The notes: generated by a model not told the origin, from the letters alone. A stretch of 64,000 nucleotides of DNA from Lamellibrachia columna (GCA_963662155.1 OY759262.1:65272763-65336762); one strand, 5' to 3'; positions 35,690 to 48,184 are shown, numbered from the stretch's first letter. Program-made: numbers and translations.

Positions 35690-37460
35690 CGCCCTGGGGT
35701 CGTAGATGAACCCGTGATAGTGTGGTGGAGGTGGACAGTTTTAGAGATCCGTCATGGGGTCGTAGATGAACCCGTGATAGTGTGGTTGAGGAGGGCAGTG
35801 TTAGAGATCCGCCCTGGGGTCGTAGATGAACCCGTGATAGTGTGGTGGAGGTGGACAGTTTTAGAGATCCGTCATGGGGTCGTAGATGAACCCGTGATAG
35901 TGTGGTTGAGGAGGGCATTGTTAGAGATCCGCCATGGGGTCGTAGATGAACCCGTGATAGTGTGGTTGAGGAGGGCAGTGTTAGAGATCCGCCCTGGGTC
36001 GTAGATGAACCCGTGATAGTGTGGTGGAGGTGGACAGTTTTAGAGATCCGTCATGGGGTCGTAGATGAACCCGTGATAGTGTGGTGGTGGAGGGCAGTTT
36101 CAGAGATCCGCCCTGGGGTCGTAGATGAACCCGTGATAGTGTGGTGGAGGAGGGCAGTGTCAGAGATGCGCCCTGGTGTCGTAGATGAACCCGTGATAGT
36201 AAGGTGGAGGAGGACAGTGTTAGAGATCTGCCCTGGGTCATAGATGAACCCGTGATAGTGTGGTGGAGGAGGGCAGTGTTAGAGATCCGCCCTCGGTCGT
36301 AGATGAACCCCTGATAGTAAAGTGGAGGAGGGTAGTGTCAGAGATCCGTCCTGGGGTCGTAGTTAAACCCGTGATAGTATGGTGGAGGAGGGCAGTGTTA
36401 GAGATCTGCCCTGGGTCGTAGATGAACCCGTGATAGTGTGGTGGAGGAGGGCAGTGTTAGAGATCCGCCCTGGGGTCGTAGATGAACCCGTGATAGTGTG
36501 GTGGAGGTGGACAGTGTTAGAGATCCGCCCTGGGGTCGTAGATGAACCCGTGATAGTGTGGTGGAGGTGGACAGTTTTAGAGATCCGTCATGGGGTCGTA
36601 GATGAACACGTGATAGTGTGGTTGAGGAGGGCAGTGTTAGAGATCCGCCCTGGGGTCGTAGATGAACCCGTAATAGTGTGGTGGAGGTGGACAGTTTTAG
36701 AGATCCGTCATGGGGTCGTAGATGAACCCGTGATAGTGTGGTGGTGGAGGGCAGTGTCAGATATCCGCCCTGGGGTCGTAGATGAACCCGTGATAGTGTG
36801 GTGGAGGAGGGCAGTGTTTGAGACCCGCCCTGGTGTCGTAGATGAACCCGTTATAGTAAGGTGGAGGAGGACAATGTTAGAGATCCGCCCTGGGTCGTAG
36901 ATGAACCCGTGATAGTGTGGTGGAGGAGGGCAGTGTTAGAGATCCGCCCTGGGTCGTAGATGAACCCCTGATAGTAAAGTGGAGGAGGGTAGTGTCAGAG
37001 ATCCGTCGTGGGGTCGTAGTTAAACCCGTGATAGTATGGTGGAGGAGGGCAGTGTTAGAGATCTGCCCTGGGTCGTAGATGAACCCGTGATAGTGTGGTG
37101 GAGGTGGACAGTGTTAGAGATCCGCCCTGGGGTCGTAGATGAACCCGTGATAGTGTGGTGGAGGTGGACAGTGTTAGAGATCCGCCCTGGGGTCGTAGAT
37201 GAACCCGTGATAGTGTGGTGGAGGTGGACAGTGTTAGAGATCCGCCCCGGGGTCGTAGATGAACCCGTGATAGTGTGGTGGAGGTGGACAGTTTTAGAGA
37301 TCCGCCCTGAGGTCGTAGATGAACCCGTGATAGTGTGGTGGAGGTGGACAGTGTTAGAGATCCGCCCTGGGGTCGTATATGAACCCGTGATAGTGTGGTG
37401 GAGGTGGACAGTGTTAGAGATCCGCCCTGGGGACGTAGATGAACCCGTGATAGTGTGGTG
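35690..37460. repeat. 60-bp minisatellite, ~29 copies
   Basis: Unit TCGTAGATGAACCCGTGATAG followed by a TGGTGGAGG-type half and TTAGAGATCCGCCCTGGGG. A block with the rare CTGATAGTAAAGTGG variant recurs 657 bp apart (about 36311 and 36968), an 11-unit higher-order repeat. Frames on both strands read as 20-residue repeats because 60 is divisible by three. It occupies the spacer between the two Mx arms. Confidence 0.95.
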
Positions 37461-37469
37461 TATCAATTC

Positions 37470-38050
37470 TTTACTGTTTAGTTCTGTTGAGTAATCATTA
37501 TTATGAATTTATTAAACATCTCAATATGAATTTTATTCGTGAAAGTAAAATGCTGTTTAATGCTGACGTAAGCCGGTAAGGCCGTTGATGACAATGTCAA
37601 TGCCAATGGGCGAAAATCGGTTCTCGTTCTCGATCCACGAGGCGCGTTCGCTCACGAATATCAGAATTGTGTCAGTGTATGGGGATTGTCAATACATTGT
37701 CGAAATTGCAAATTTTAATATTTATAATACGTATTGGAAACTTACTGATTAATAGTTTATATGGTGCAACGGAGACATTTGCATCGTGGTTTGAGGTGGC
37801 GTTCAAGCGTTGTGTGCTCGAAGTGACATTTCATGTCAACGGCCTTGACCTGACCTATGCCAATACTTCGTTCACTGACGTAGATATAAAACAGTGGTTG
37901 CGTCGATTTCCCGAAGAGAGGTATGCATGCAAATATGATCGCGAACTGGCACGCGATTGAATGATGTTAATAGCTTTTAACCTGGCGACTATGAACAGTT
38001 TTTGAAATGTCGTTGACGGTGGAGCGCCACCGCCGGCAGCAGCGGTTTCG
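37470..38050. other. Spacer sequence, unrecognised short frames
   Basis: Two plus-strand frames (about 37603-37760 reading MGENRFSFSIHEARSLTNI, and up to 37960 ending ERYACKYDRELARD) look more protein-like than the surrounding DNA, but I recognise no family and see no shared splice framework. Confidence 0.35.
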
Positions 38051-38079
38051 CAAAAAAAATTAACGAAAATATATTGCGA

Positions 38080-38247
38080 AGTAAATAAAAGTAACGGAGT
38101 AAAAAGTCGCGTTACATTAGATAAAACTACTTCGTTACAAGTAAAAAGTATTTAGTCAAAATTATACTTTGTTACACGCCAATTACTTGAAATAACTACT
38201 CAAGTATTGTAACGAAGTACTTTTACTTTGTTACATGCCAACCCTGT
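38080..38247 (-). mobile_element. hAT-like transposon terminal segment
   Basis: The minus strand starts CAGGGTTGGCATGTAACAAAG and continues with many GTAAC/ACTCAAGTA motifs, like the subterminal repeats of hAT-type elements. No transposase and no clear partner end were found, so this is a solo end or MITE fragment. Confidence 0.55.
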
Positions 38248-38280
38248 TAATAAGAACCGAAAACATAATAAATGTTAGCA

Positions 38281-39440
38281 AACTATAAGTAGCGCCCTCT
38301 GGCAGACAACGTGTACGTAATTCGTTTCAGAAAATTTAGTTCGGAACTCGTGTGATTTTAAGATAGTAAACCCAACTCGTTTGCCCAGCACTTCATTACT
38401 TTTTTGTGTATATTGAGATGATTAATAAATTAACATTTCCGCCACATTATACAGAAATGCCATAACTACTTTTGGGTAAAATTTGCCTTTTGTTAAAAGT
38501 GTTGCTAATAACGTAGGTGTAGCGATATTTCACACATTTGCACGGGACCCCCCCGCAATACTGCTGTTTTTGCTAAAGTGGCGTTACTCGTTGAGGGTCA
38601 ACACTTTAATATGGTCGAAATTTAGCTAAAATGCATTGAACAATTTAACCATTGTTCAATGCATATTTTGCAATTGCAATATCCAGGCAAGTTTTATATT
38701 CAAATAGTAAATAAATCTCCTGTTTTGACTGTTATGATGAGAGCACAGTATTTTGGTAGGCTAATCCCGCTGCTGACGTAGCTTTTACTATGTCAGATAT
38801 TTCACAAACTTGCACGGGAACGTTTTTGCTTTAGAGATGCTCATAGAGATAAATAATAAATGAACATTTTCGCCAAGTTTTACTGTGGGTCACGTATTGA
38901 ATATAGTCAAAATTGAGTTAAATGAGGTTTTACACGACTTAGTAAAATAAATAAAATAATTAAGTTTCCGTTTTTGCTAAAATAATATGAACGCACACAG
39001 AGACGGCATGGGACGTTTTTATCAAAATGTTCTAAAAACCTCTGACTTTTACTTGTTCACTGACGGTTCGTGAACGTAGTAATAGGAGTATTGTTGACTG
39101 TGTCACAAACAGCTGCTTCAGCAGTACACCGATAACATAAAAAATGCTGATATAATTTGAACATATCATATTGCAATAAAGTTTGATATTTGAATAGTAA
39201 ATGTTATGACTGATTATGATCAGAGTGCAGTATTTTGCTAATTTGTGTTGTTACTATGTCCGATATTAAAAAAATTGCATGGAACATTCCAACTTTTTGT
39301 ACTTTTAGGGTATAATGGATTTCAAACAAACTTTAGCATTTAAAGTTTCATTACTTTTAGTTTAGGGTAGCTGGACACCTTAAGCTTGTTAATTTATAAA
39401 ACACTTACTGTTGTCTGAAACGCAACAGCTTTGTTGTATT
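38281..39440. repeat. AT-rich spacer with three imperfect repeats and a hairpin
   Basis: Three degenerate copies share CGATATTTCACA.ATTTGCACGGGA (near 38520, 38790, 39258). A perfect hairpin lies at 38631-38664 (arm ATGCATTGAACAA, 8-bp loop). 39005-39140 duplicates the acceptor region of the Mx exon at 40034, ending in a decayed exon start (QYTD). No gene. Confidence 0.6.
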
Positions 39441-39454
39441 TATGTTCCCAACAG

Positions 39455-39577
39455 AGGGCGCTGCATGACATGCGTGGGCAAATCCAAGAGAAACTGAATG
39501 TCACCAAACGTGCCGGAATGGATGTGACACCCGGGGTGCCGGAAGATCCAGGGCAACGAACCATCTACTTGCAACAG
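39455..39577 (+). CDS. Mx: Mx copy B exon, hinge/stalk start
   Basis: Acceptor CCCAACAG, donor CAG/GTAACA, 41 codons, phase 0 at both ends. It reads RALHDMRGQIQEKLN, GVPEDPGQRTIYLQQ. The (P)PEDPGxR block fits the Mx segment entering the stalk. It lies outside the inverted arm and has no copy A counterpart. Confidence 0.8.
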
Positions 39578-39732
39578 GTAACACGTTGTGTCAAAATGTA
39601 TACATGTATATACTGTTCATATGCTGATTGGTTTGTTGAAGCAGCTGGTGAACTTATTTTCCCACAATATGAATATCACAAAACAATTAAACAACTTAAA
39701 ATAAAACAGTGAATGTGTAAATCAACAACTCC

Positions 39733-39815
39733 TCAAGCGGCCAGCGCAGTAGTGTAGAGCTGCCGAGGTTCCTGAAGTATTCCATCTGTGAGGCTCTTAT
39801 TGTGGAGAATTACCA
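39733..39815 (+). pseudogene. Truncated extra copy of the Mx stalk exon, right arm
   Basis: Reads SSGQR, then VELPRFLKYSICEALIVEN and stops matching, as in the left-arm copy at 35560-35651. It was therefore present before the inverted duplication. Confidence 0.8.
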
Positions 39816-40033
39816 TCAATCGTTGATAGTTTGCAAAGCTATGCGTGTATTCTACTATTGTCCAATGTACGCAAACTGACCAGTTATGTGCCAGAGGGCG
39901 CTTCGTACATACATACGGCATGGGACGGTTTACCAATATGTTCTGTAAACCTCAATTTTTACATGTTCACTGATGGTTGGTGAACATACTAATAGGAGTA
40001 CTGTTGACTGTGACACAAACAATGCTGCTTCAG

Positions 40034-40160
40034 CAGTACACGGATGACACCAAGAGTGTCGTCCGTGGGGAATACAAGGGTTTGGGAAGCCTCAGACTCG
40101 TTCCTAGATGCAGAGAATATTACGACCAACTGGCACCAGAAATACGTGCACTATCTCCTG
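40034..40160 (+). CDS. Mx: Mx copy B exon (intact counterpart of 35219-35345)
   Basis: 127 bp, acceptor GCTTCAG, donor CCTG/GTAAGT, open throughout: QYTDDTKSVVRGEYKGLG, then REYYDQLAPEIRALSP. Confidence 0.82.
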
Positions 40161-40237
40161 GTAAGTAGCCTGACATTCATACATGACATTACAATACAAA
40201 CGTGTATTTAATTTATTATACAATATATTACAACAGC

Positions 40238-40380
40238 GTAGAAGCAGCGGCGGCGGCGGCAGCAGATGTTGTTGTAGATGTTGTTGTAGATGTTGTTGTA
40301 GATGTTGTTGTAGATGTTGTTGTAGATGTTGTTGTAGATGTTGTTGTAGATGTTGTTGTAGATGTTGTTGTAGATGTCGT
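40238..40380. repeat. 12-bp TTGTTGTAGATG repeat, right Mx arm
   Basis: About 11 copies after a GGCGGC run; the Val-Asp-Val frame is an artefact. Longer than its left-arm mirror. Confidence 0.93.
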
Positions 40381-40544
40381 AATGGAATATATATACATAT
40401 GCCAATGCGCATAAACAGACTGATATATAACAACAACGACAATTATATTTTGACTACTGACATTTTATGACAATGAAGCTGCTATGACAATGAACCTGCT
40501 CTGACAATGGAACTGCTATTCTGTAATATTTCTTTGTCTTGCAG

Positions 40545-40783
40545 CGCGAAGTCAAACTTACATTGAACACATAATGGAGCTTTCAAGCGGCCAGCGCGGT
40601 CGAGAGCTGCCGAGGTTCCTCAAGTATTCCATCTGTGAGGCTCTTATTGTGGAGATCGTGGAGAAATATGAAGAACCACTGATGGAAACTCTACAAAACG
40701 TCAGTTAGTTGGTTGGGGATACATTTGGCAAACTTGCTACGAACACGTTTGAAAATCTCCCAAACCTTGATAGGAAAATTAAG
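40545..40783 (+). pseudogene. Mx: Mx copy B stalk exon with nonsense codon
   Basis: Same 239-bp frame as 34632-34870 (GQRGRELPRFLKYSICEAL), but CAG is TAG at 40706-40708. The motif reads RELPRF, not RELPGF. Confidence 0.85.
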
Positions 40784-41129
40784 GTTTGAAGCGTTCTACA
40801 GAAGGTCGTAATGGAGCTATCACGTATCCTTATTGATGTATTGATTGTTTTACTTATTCAGCTCGATTAATTAATTAATTCAATCATAAGACATCGATGC
40901 GACGATCCTAGCTCTACAAGACTGCTATTGGAAACAAGATGTCTATTGCCTGTGGACGTTTCTTACTAGCTAGACTATTTGTTTGTATTTGGACAATATG
41001 TAAGACACATAGATGCACTCTTTAGTGACTAACTTCAAACAAACGTCAATTAATACTTTGAAGTTTATCTCCGCCTCCGTTTCTGATTGATACCATAGTA
41101 TTGCATTGTATCGTCGTTACTACGTCCAG

Positions 41130-41247
41130 GGCCTCGTGGACCGACTGCGTGTCGAGGCAGACAATGCGTGTCAGGACGCTCTGCGGAAACTGCTCAAGAT
41201 GGAGAGAAATCCGTTCGCGTAAGACGAAATCTACAATGCTGATTTAG
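41130..41247 (+). pseudogene. Mx: Mx copy B stalk exon with stop and lost donor
   Basis: GLVDRLRVEADNACQDALRK, then MERNPFA and TAA (41220-41222). The original donor position after 41247 is CT instead of GT. The same substitutions create GTAAGA at 41219-41224, a good donor consensus, but splicing there would enter the next exon out of frame. Confidence 0.8.
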
Positions 41248-41376
41248 CTACAGTTCGGTTACGATGTAAAGTCTGTATGTAGCTAATATATGTTACAGTA
41301 TTCGGTGTATAGATGTGATCATAATTAAAGTTCAGTTGTTCATATTTAAAGCCCTATACATCGCAGTTTATCCAGT

Positions 41377-41476
<100 letters not shown>

Positions 41477-42400
41477 AAAAATATTTGTTATGCGGGTTGC
41501 TGCTTTAACAATGAGTAAATTACAATATCATAAAAATAAAAATTCGCAGTAGCAAAACATGAATTATGCATAATAGTTTGTCACATGAAATTTATAAACG
41601 GGTTAAAACTCGACCTTCGTTGCCCCCGTCGGTTTATGGTACCAAACCGAAGGAAAATATACATCATCACAGCAAGCATGCCGGGCCCCAAATGGTGTGT
41701 ACAAGTAATATCTACAATTCACAGATGTATTATGCTAGACTAGCAAATAATGATAATGATACTATTTAACTGTCTCCGGCAGCCACCCGCTACAAGTACT
41801 AAATTATGTCACTAATGACTAGCATTTTCCATTCACATTTTTACCCCCATGTATCTGTGGGGGTCTATCCGCCACAAGGTCATCCGGAATCCACGGTGAC
41901 CAACCCTCATCCCCCGGTTAGCAATTACCTTGAAAATTTTCAATTTCATAAAATATGGACCCACCCCATTTCCATAAATTATAAACGCAGTAGTTTGGCC
42001 GCCGAGTGGGGTAACTTCTTTTCATTAGATAAAATGTTTTATTGTTGAATATTCATCTCTAGCATACATATAATGACAACCAGGTTGGTACGCAATTTTC
42101 ACCCGTGGGAACATTGAAAAAAAATGGAAATATCTAAGATGGCCGCCTCACGATCGTTAAAATCAACTTATTATCATATTTTTGCAAACATATAAGACAC
42201 ATATATGATTACAATATCTTTTTACGTTTTCTTGCATGTGGAATTCGATTCCACCGTTGTTTTTTAAACAATGTAAAAAAACAAGATGGCGGCCAAACTC
42301 AGAGACCAAGGTGATTAAATTGTCTTTTTTATATGTTTTTGCGGAGTTCGATGCCACTAATAGTATTTTGAAAAAAAATGTAACGAAAGCAAGATGGCGG

Positions 42401-42516
<116 letters not shown>

Positions 42517-42778
42517 TAAAACTATTGTAGACTTTCGAAAAATTACTACATCTCGAGCACCGCAAGTAGTTAGCAAAACATTTTATCTAATATTTTTGAT
42601 GCCAAAATATAGACATCATTACATATAATTAGGCTAGAGATGAACATTCAACAAAACACATCTTTATGCGGTTAAAAGAAGTTACCCAACTCGGCTGCTG
42701 AACTACTGTGTTTAATATTTATAGAAATGGGGTGGGTCCATATTTAAGGAAATTTAACATGATTCAGGGTAATTGCGG

Positions 42779-42862
42779 GCAGTGTAGCAGTGTAACAGTG
42801 TAACAGTGTAACAGTGTAACAGTGTAACAGTGTAACAGTGTAACAGTGTAACAGTGTAACAG
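42779..42862. repeat. 8-bp AGTGTAAC repeat, ~10 copies
   Basis: The left arm has four or five copies at 32660-32695, so the array changed length after duplication. Confidence 0.93.
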
Positions 42863-43075
42863 GCAGAAATGTAAAGTAAATACATTTTCCTACATTTTGG
42901 TTCCAATAAAGTGCCATAAACCGAGGTGGCAACAATCTATACATTTTGAGAGCATCGTGTGACGGACTATAACTTCAAAACTGATTTAAATGTTTCGTTT
43001 CTTCATACACTCGTCCTTTCGAGCACAAGAACGTCAAACGCGTGTTTGTGTATACTTACGTTTCCCACCAAATAG

Positions 43076-43209
43076 TTCGCATCCTAGAGCAGGAACAACA
43101 ACGGAAGAGAGCTGAGAAACAGGCACTGGCACAAAATCAGGTTGTCGTCGACCAAACTGTAATAGAAGATGCGGAGCTTATGTTTCACATGATGAAAGAG
43201 TACATTATT
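43076..43209 (+). CDS. Mx: Mx copy B exon (stalk end / effector start)
   Basis: Acceptor CAAATAG, donor ATT/GTAAGT, 134 bp, phase 1 to 0. It reads RILEQEQQRKRAEKQ, VIEDAELMFHMMKEYII. It is open, and 36 bp shorter than the copy A exon. Confidence 0.83.
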
Positions 43210-43261
43210 GTAAGTTTCATCCATGTTTATGAATGTTAATATCCATTCGTTATGTCTGACA

Positions 43262-43733
43262 ACGACAGTGCTGTCACACTGTAAGGGTGTATGCACCTTT
43301 ACAGTGCTGTCACAATGTAAGGATGTATGCACCCTTACAGTGATGTCACACTGTAAGGATGTATGCACTCTTACAGTGATGTCGCACTGTAAGGATGTAT
43401 GCACCCTTACAGTGATGTCGCACTGTAAGGATGTATGCACCCTTACAGTTATGTCACACTGTAAGGATGTATGCACCCTTACAATGATGTTACACTGTAA
43501 GGATGTATGCACCCTTACAGTGATGTCGCACTGTAAGGATGTATGCACCCTTACAGTGCTGTCACACTGTAAGGATGTATGCACCCTTACAGTGATGTCG
43601 CACTGTAAGGGTGCATGCATCCTTACAGTGATGTCCCACTGTAAGGATGTATGCACCCTTACAGTGATGTCGCACTGTAAGGATGTATACACCCTTACAG
43701 TGATGTCACACTGTAAGGATGTATGCACCATTC
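43262..43733. repeat. 39-bp hairpin minisatellite, ~12 copies
   Basis: The unit contains CACTGTAAGG, a ~10-bp loop (ATGTATGCAC), CCTTACAGTG, and a GATGTCG-type linker. Arms are complementary in nearly all units, with some compensated or loop changes. It lies in the last intron of Mx copy B. Frames on both strands are open because 39 is divisible by three. Confidence 0.93.
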
Positions 43734-44089
43734 AGAAGATATTTATAACAACAACTTACACTGTCCCTTTGATTATTAACACATATTTCCACACATACTT
43801 TAGCATGTCGCGATCTCCCCCGTGATCTGCCGTGGCTGGACACCGGTACAAGGCATCACCTGGAACTGCTAATATTACTTTTATGCTACTGTCGTATTTT
43901 ATTGCGTCTCTCATACCTATCGATTTATTTATGATTTTCGCAAGTATTGGAATAAAGGTGAACATTTGTTATATCGGGAAAATGCATATGTTATCACTAC
44001 GCAAAGAACGTATTAACACAACGTAATGTTCCTTAAATAACCTTCTGGCTGGAAATATTAAATATTATTTCGTCAGTTTGTATATGTGT

Positions 44090-44200
44090 GTGCGTTCGTG
44101 TGCGTGCGCGTGCGTGCGTGCGTGCGTGCGAGCGAGCGAGCGAGCGAGCGAGCGTGCGTGCGAGCGAGCGTGCGTGCGTGCGTGTGTGTGTGTGTGTGTG
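44090..44200. repeat. (GTGC)n/(GAGC)n/(GT)n compound microsatellite
   Basis: Tetranucleotide tract just upstream of the last Mx exon. Confidence 0.93.
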
Positions 44201-44247
44201 TTTCTGTCTCAGGACGTAGTACATTTAAATGGTTTCGTTTGTTGTAG

Positions 44248-44475
44248 GTTTGTAACCGACGCCTCGTTGACTACGCTCCCATGGCCATCTCGTATGACAT
44301 GATTGACGAACTGTCGTCAAAGATTCGCAATGAAGTCATCGCCTTGGCAGCAGACCCTGACAGTCTGGACGCGCTGAAAGAGACTCGTGAAGTTGCACTC
44401 AAGCGTGACCAACTGACCAAGAAACTGAGTCGACTGCAGCTAGCGTCAACAGAACTCGCAATGTTTCAGCAGTAA
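44248..44475 (+). CDS. Mx: Mx copy B last exon (effector domain, C-terminus)
   Basis: Acceptor GTTGTAG, then VCNRRLVDYAPMAISYDMI through LKETREVALKRDQLTKKL to MFQQ and TAA. Intact; differs from 23805-24032 by a small number of substitutions. Confidence 0.88.
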   Translation, partial: VCNRRLVDYAPMAISYDMIDELSSKIRNEVIALAADPDSLDALKETREVALKRDQLTKKLSRLQLASTELAMFQQ

Positions 44476-47400
44476 CGTTGCAACCCGTAAACAGTTAAAC
44501 ACTACATCTAGTCATTGCGTTACTGTGTTTAATAAACACATCGGTAAGTTAAATTTGTGGAAATGTTTACGGCCACTTTTTAGAAATGTGATGTACGGCG
44601 TCCCGATACATTATTCCTAAGTCCTAACAAACAGGTAATTGTTCTAAATAGCACGCGACAACAAATTAGTATGACACCCTTGTCTAAAAGTGAACGTATG
44701 ACTTTTTCTACATATGGGCACACGAGCAGCTTTAAACAAGACTTTCGCTGGTTTTGGTCGGCTTAATTTCTTAGATGTTGAAAGACGGTATTTGAAGGTT
44801 TTGTGTTTGGACGAATGCTTAGCCAACATCGGTAAACCGATCAGGTCTTTTATTTTCATTAGAAAGAATCTGTTTTCAAACTTGACTAATTTGGTATGTT
44901 TAAGACTAATGTTGTGTTGTATTCTAAAAAATTGTTTCCATTAGTATAATTAGTATTTTTATATTATATTGTGAAGAGTCGCGTGACGTTTTGTTTGACC
45001 TTTGGCGATATTTCTCAGCCACGAGGTATTTACGGAGGTCAATGACTAATTAATCGTCCTGTTTAATTGCGCGGGCAAAATCAGCCTTGTTGTCTTTCAA
45101 TTAATTCTTTAATTAAATATGATCTTGATGAATGCAACCCTGTTGAAAATCAGTTGATGGGAACTTCCAGTAAGGCAGGTTTCTGCATATTGTGTGATTG
45201 ATGCTTTCCTTTATCTGATTCTTTATTAGCTTTATGTTTCTGGTACCGCAACATGGATTGTGTTATTTCATGAACGACTGCTTTCGTGTATGTAAACCGT
45301 TTGTGAAGTATGTTTTCATTGACAACTCCGTCTACTGTTGGTTGATTGTAAAAAAAAAACGTTTGTCGTTAAATTGCATACCACCCAGTTTAGAGTTTGC
45401 GTCAACATATAGTTAAGTGTTTATATTTATTGTTTTTTACTTACAATTAGAGTAAAAGTTGGTAAATTTAATATCCTATCGATATTTGTTATGTTATGTT
45501 AATTAAGGCCATACGCAAATATTCATTAAGTATATATCTACTTTGTATAATATTAAATATTGGTATTGACAATGACCTTTGTGCCTTTTTTGTAATAGTG
45601 ACTAAATGTGTGCGTGTGTGGTGCTTGCGTGGGTGCGTGGGTGCGTGGGTGCGTGGGTGCGTGGGTGCGTGGGTGCGTGAGTACGTGGGTGCGTGAGTGC
45701 GTGTGTGGTGCTTACGTGGGTGCGTGAGTGCGTGGGTGCGTGAGGTTTAGACAGGTTAAAACAAGATTTCAAGTACACCTAGAGCAAAGACAACAAAGTC
45801 AGAAACAAGTAGAGCGCACGGTGCAGGCCTAGAAATAGCCTATTGTTAGTAGGGATATAACACAATAGGGTGTTATCCATGACCTGGTGCTGCTGGTACT
45901 TCACATGATGATACAAACGGACTACTGATCATCCCCAGTGATACATACTAAAGATATACTATGGCAAAAATCTCAATGTGGCTGTTGAAAGTGGTAGAAA
46001 ACACGGTAACTTAATTTACTTAAACCATACGGTCTTCGATGATGTCTTTACGCTTATTTCTTAAATGGTTATAATATTTCGGAATTGTTGGTTAGGGCAC
46101 CGTACAAGATGGATATGTGATTATTTATTTTGTGTGCATAAACTATTGAATATGTCATTATACATTACGATAAAAAAATATATGGTAACGTAATTTACAC
46201 ACATTTTGTGGGCATATATAAACATCTCCTCGTCGGTTTCTCTGAGTTAACTTCCATAACAAACATTAATCATATTATAGGTGCAACATTATTTTATCAC
46301 AAATTATTTTGCTGTAACTTACCCCAGTTTGAGGCAACCAAAATGTCACAACTTGTAGATTTATTCAGCACTGTCCTGAATTAACTATAAAGGCTACCTT
46401 ATAGAACTACTGACAGAAAGAAAAGAAACAAACACTACAAATATATGCAGGAAAAAGGCATGTATCATTTATTCCTTACGAAATATTTGCATGAGACACG
46501 TAGAAATGTAGATGTGTGTGTCATCTGAATAACCGTGGTGACTGAAAAGCAGTTCCCTACATATACACCAGTGTGTGTGTCATCTGAACAACCGTGGTGA
46601 CTGGAAGGCAGTTCCCTACAGATACACCAGCCATAGAGATAAACGGTTAATCAGAATGGAGTGATCAACTGCATCACATGTTCTACATAAGTTTCGCGCC
46701 ATGTTCTACATAGGTTTCGCGCCATGTTCTACAATGGCCTCAAGTAGTGAATATGCTACTTACCAGTTTTAGACGTTATTTCAAAGAAGGCATGCTTAAG
46801 TTTTGCATGCGATATAATCTAGATACAAAAGAACACATATAACGTGAGAGGGAAACACCAGTTATTTTTACTGTAGTTTATACGTTGAAAACGATTTTAC
46901 ACACCCGCTGGTGGACAAGCACTCATGCATGCACCAATTTCAAGATTTCCCTAAGGGAGGGGATATAGCGAAGGAACCTATTTATCGAATTGAGGGTGAT
47001 GATGATAAAGATGATTAAAATAAATAAACGAAAATATTTGAATGTTTACTACAACAATAAACTAAATAACGTTGTGGCACACAGTTTTGTACAATCGGCA
47101 ACTTTTAATAAACAACAGAAGTAATACTTATACCTGCGTGTTTACTAACAGTAAATGTCACGCACGGATCACGATAAAGACGTATTAAATTACGATCGGT
47201 AATAATCATATCCATACGCAAATAACTTACCTGGATCTGGTATGGTTTACATACTTTCTTGGCGACCGAACTGACTTGAATTTGCCATTCAGGTGATATT
47301 ATCTTCTGGTTGTCTCAACAGCCCACGTGATGACGTCACTAACGTGATCTACGGGGATCCTTGTTAATACCGGGACACAGATCAAACATAAACCCATTTC

Positions 47401-47970
47401 TTGGATCTTATTCCTTGAAATCACACCTCGTATAAATATGTAATTCCTCTGGTATTATACCCTTTAATACATTTTAATTAAGCAAACGGAATTTATATTA
47501 TGCACATCCCCCATTTCACCGGCAATACGGCGCTTCACGGCTACTTTTAGACCCCCCCTTACCCTGCAGAACTATTCCCTTCAGGATCTCGAGACCCCTC
47601 TTTCTTCCTGTAAGTTTAACCAACATCCGTTTCCCTGTTTCTTGTTCTTTCTTTCTATATTCCATGAATTACACTCCCGATTAAATAATAATAATGATGT
47701 TACGCATGACGAAAAGAGATTAAAATAACTAATTAGTCTACGTTTCCACGAGTCGATAGATTCGTTTTTCCCTCTAGTCAGTCTACGCCGGCCATCTCCA
47801 TCCCGAGGACCTCAGTGGAATAAGCAACGATAGCTTTTGAGGATATCATAGGATTAACGCTAAGCTTCTCAGTTATAATTAATGTTTTTACAAGTTATTA
47901 TTGCGATGTCTTCATCTGAATCAAATGAAATAAATAAAATGCTACACCTTTGTGTATCTCTGCGTTGTTC
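44476..47970. other. Gene-poor region with short repeats
   Basis: No gene recognised. Repeats seen: GTGGGTGC-type minisatellite at about 45620-45745; a 61-bp duplication at about 46515-46635 (GTGTGTGTCATCTGAA); TGTTCTACATAAGTTTCGCGCCA-like copies at about 46678-46735. The plus-strand frame at 44714-44944 has no recognisable domain. Confidence 0.55.
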
Positions 47971-47972
47971 AC

Positions 47973-48182
47973 GATGAGTGAGTGAGTGAGTGAGTGAGTG
48001 AGTGAGTGAGTGAGTGAGTGAGAGAGTGCGTGAGTGAGTGAGTCTGAGTGAATGACGGAGTGAATGAATCAGTTAATGGATGAGTGAATGATTAACGTAT
48101 TAATAGCTTCAGTGAGTGGATTTGTGAGTGAGTGAATCAATGAATCAGTGAGTCGGTGAGTCAGTGAGTCAGTGAGTGAGGA
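47973..48182. repeat. (GAGT)n microsatellite, decaying outward
   Basis: Pure TGAG units at the left become mixed (GAATGA, GAGTCA) at the right. Confidence 0.92.
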
Positions 48183-48184
48183 AT

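Noticed and set aside
35714..37494. Repeat-protein genes with a 20-residue period
   Set aside because: 60-bp minisatellite; open on both strands, with no start, stop or splice pattern consistent with a gene.
37603..37975. Gene in the Mx spacer (frames with SFSIHEARSL and ERYACKYDRELARD)
   Set aside because: Two short frames without recognisable domain, splice continuity or a second copy; kept only as an unrecognised spacer feature.
43084..43825. Long open frames of 200-215 codons on both strands
   Set aside because: Generated by the 39-bp hairpin repeat; they overlap a real Mx exon only by chance at one end.
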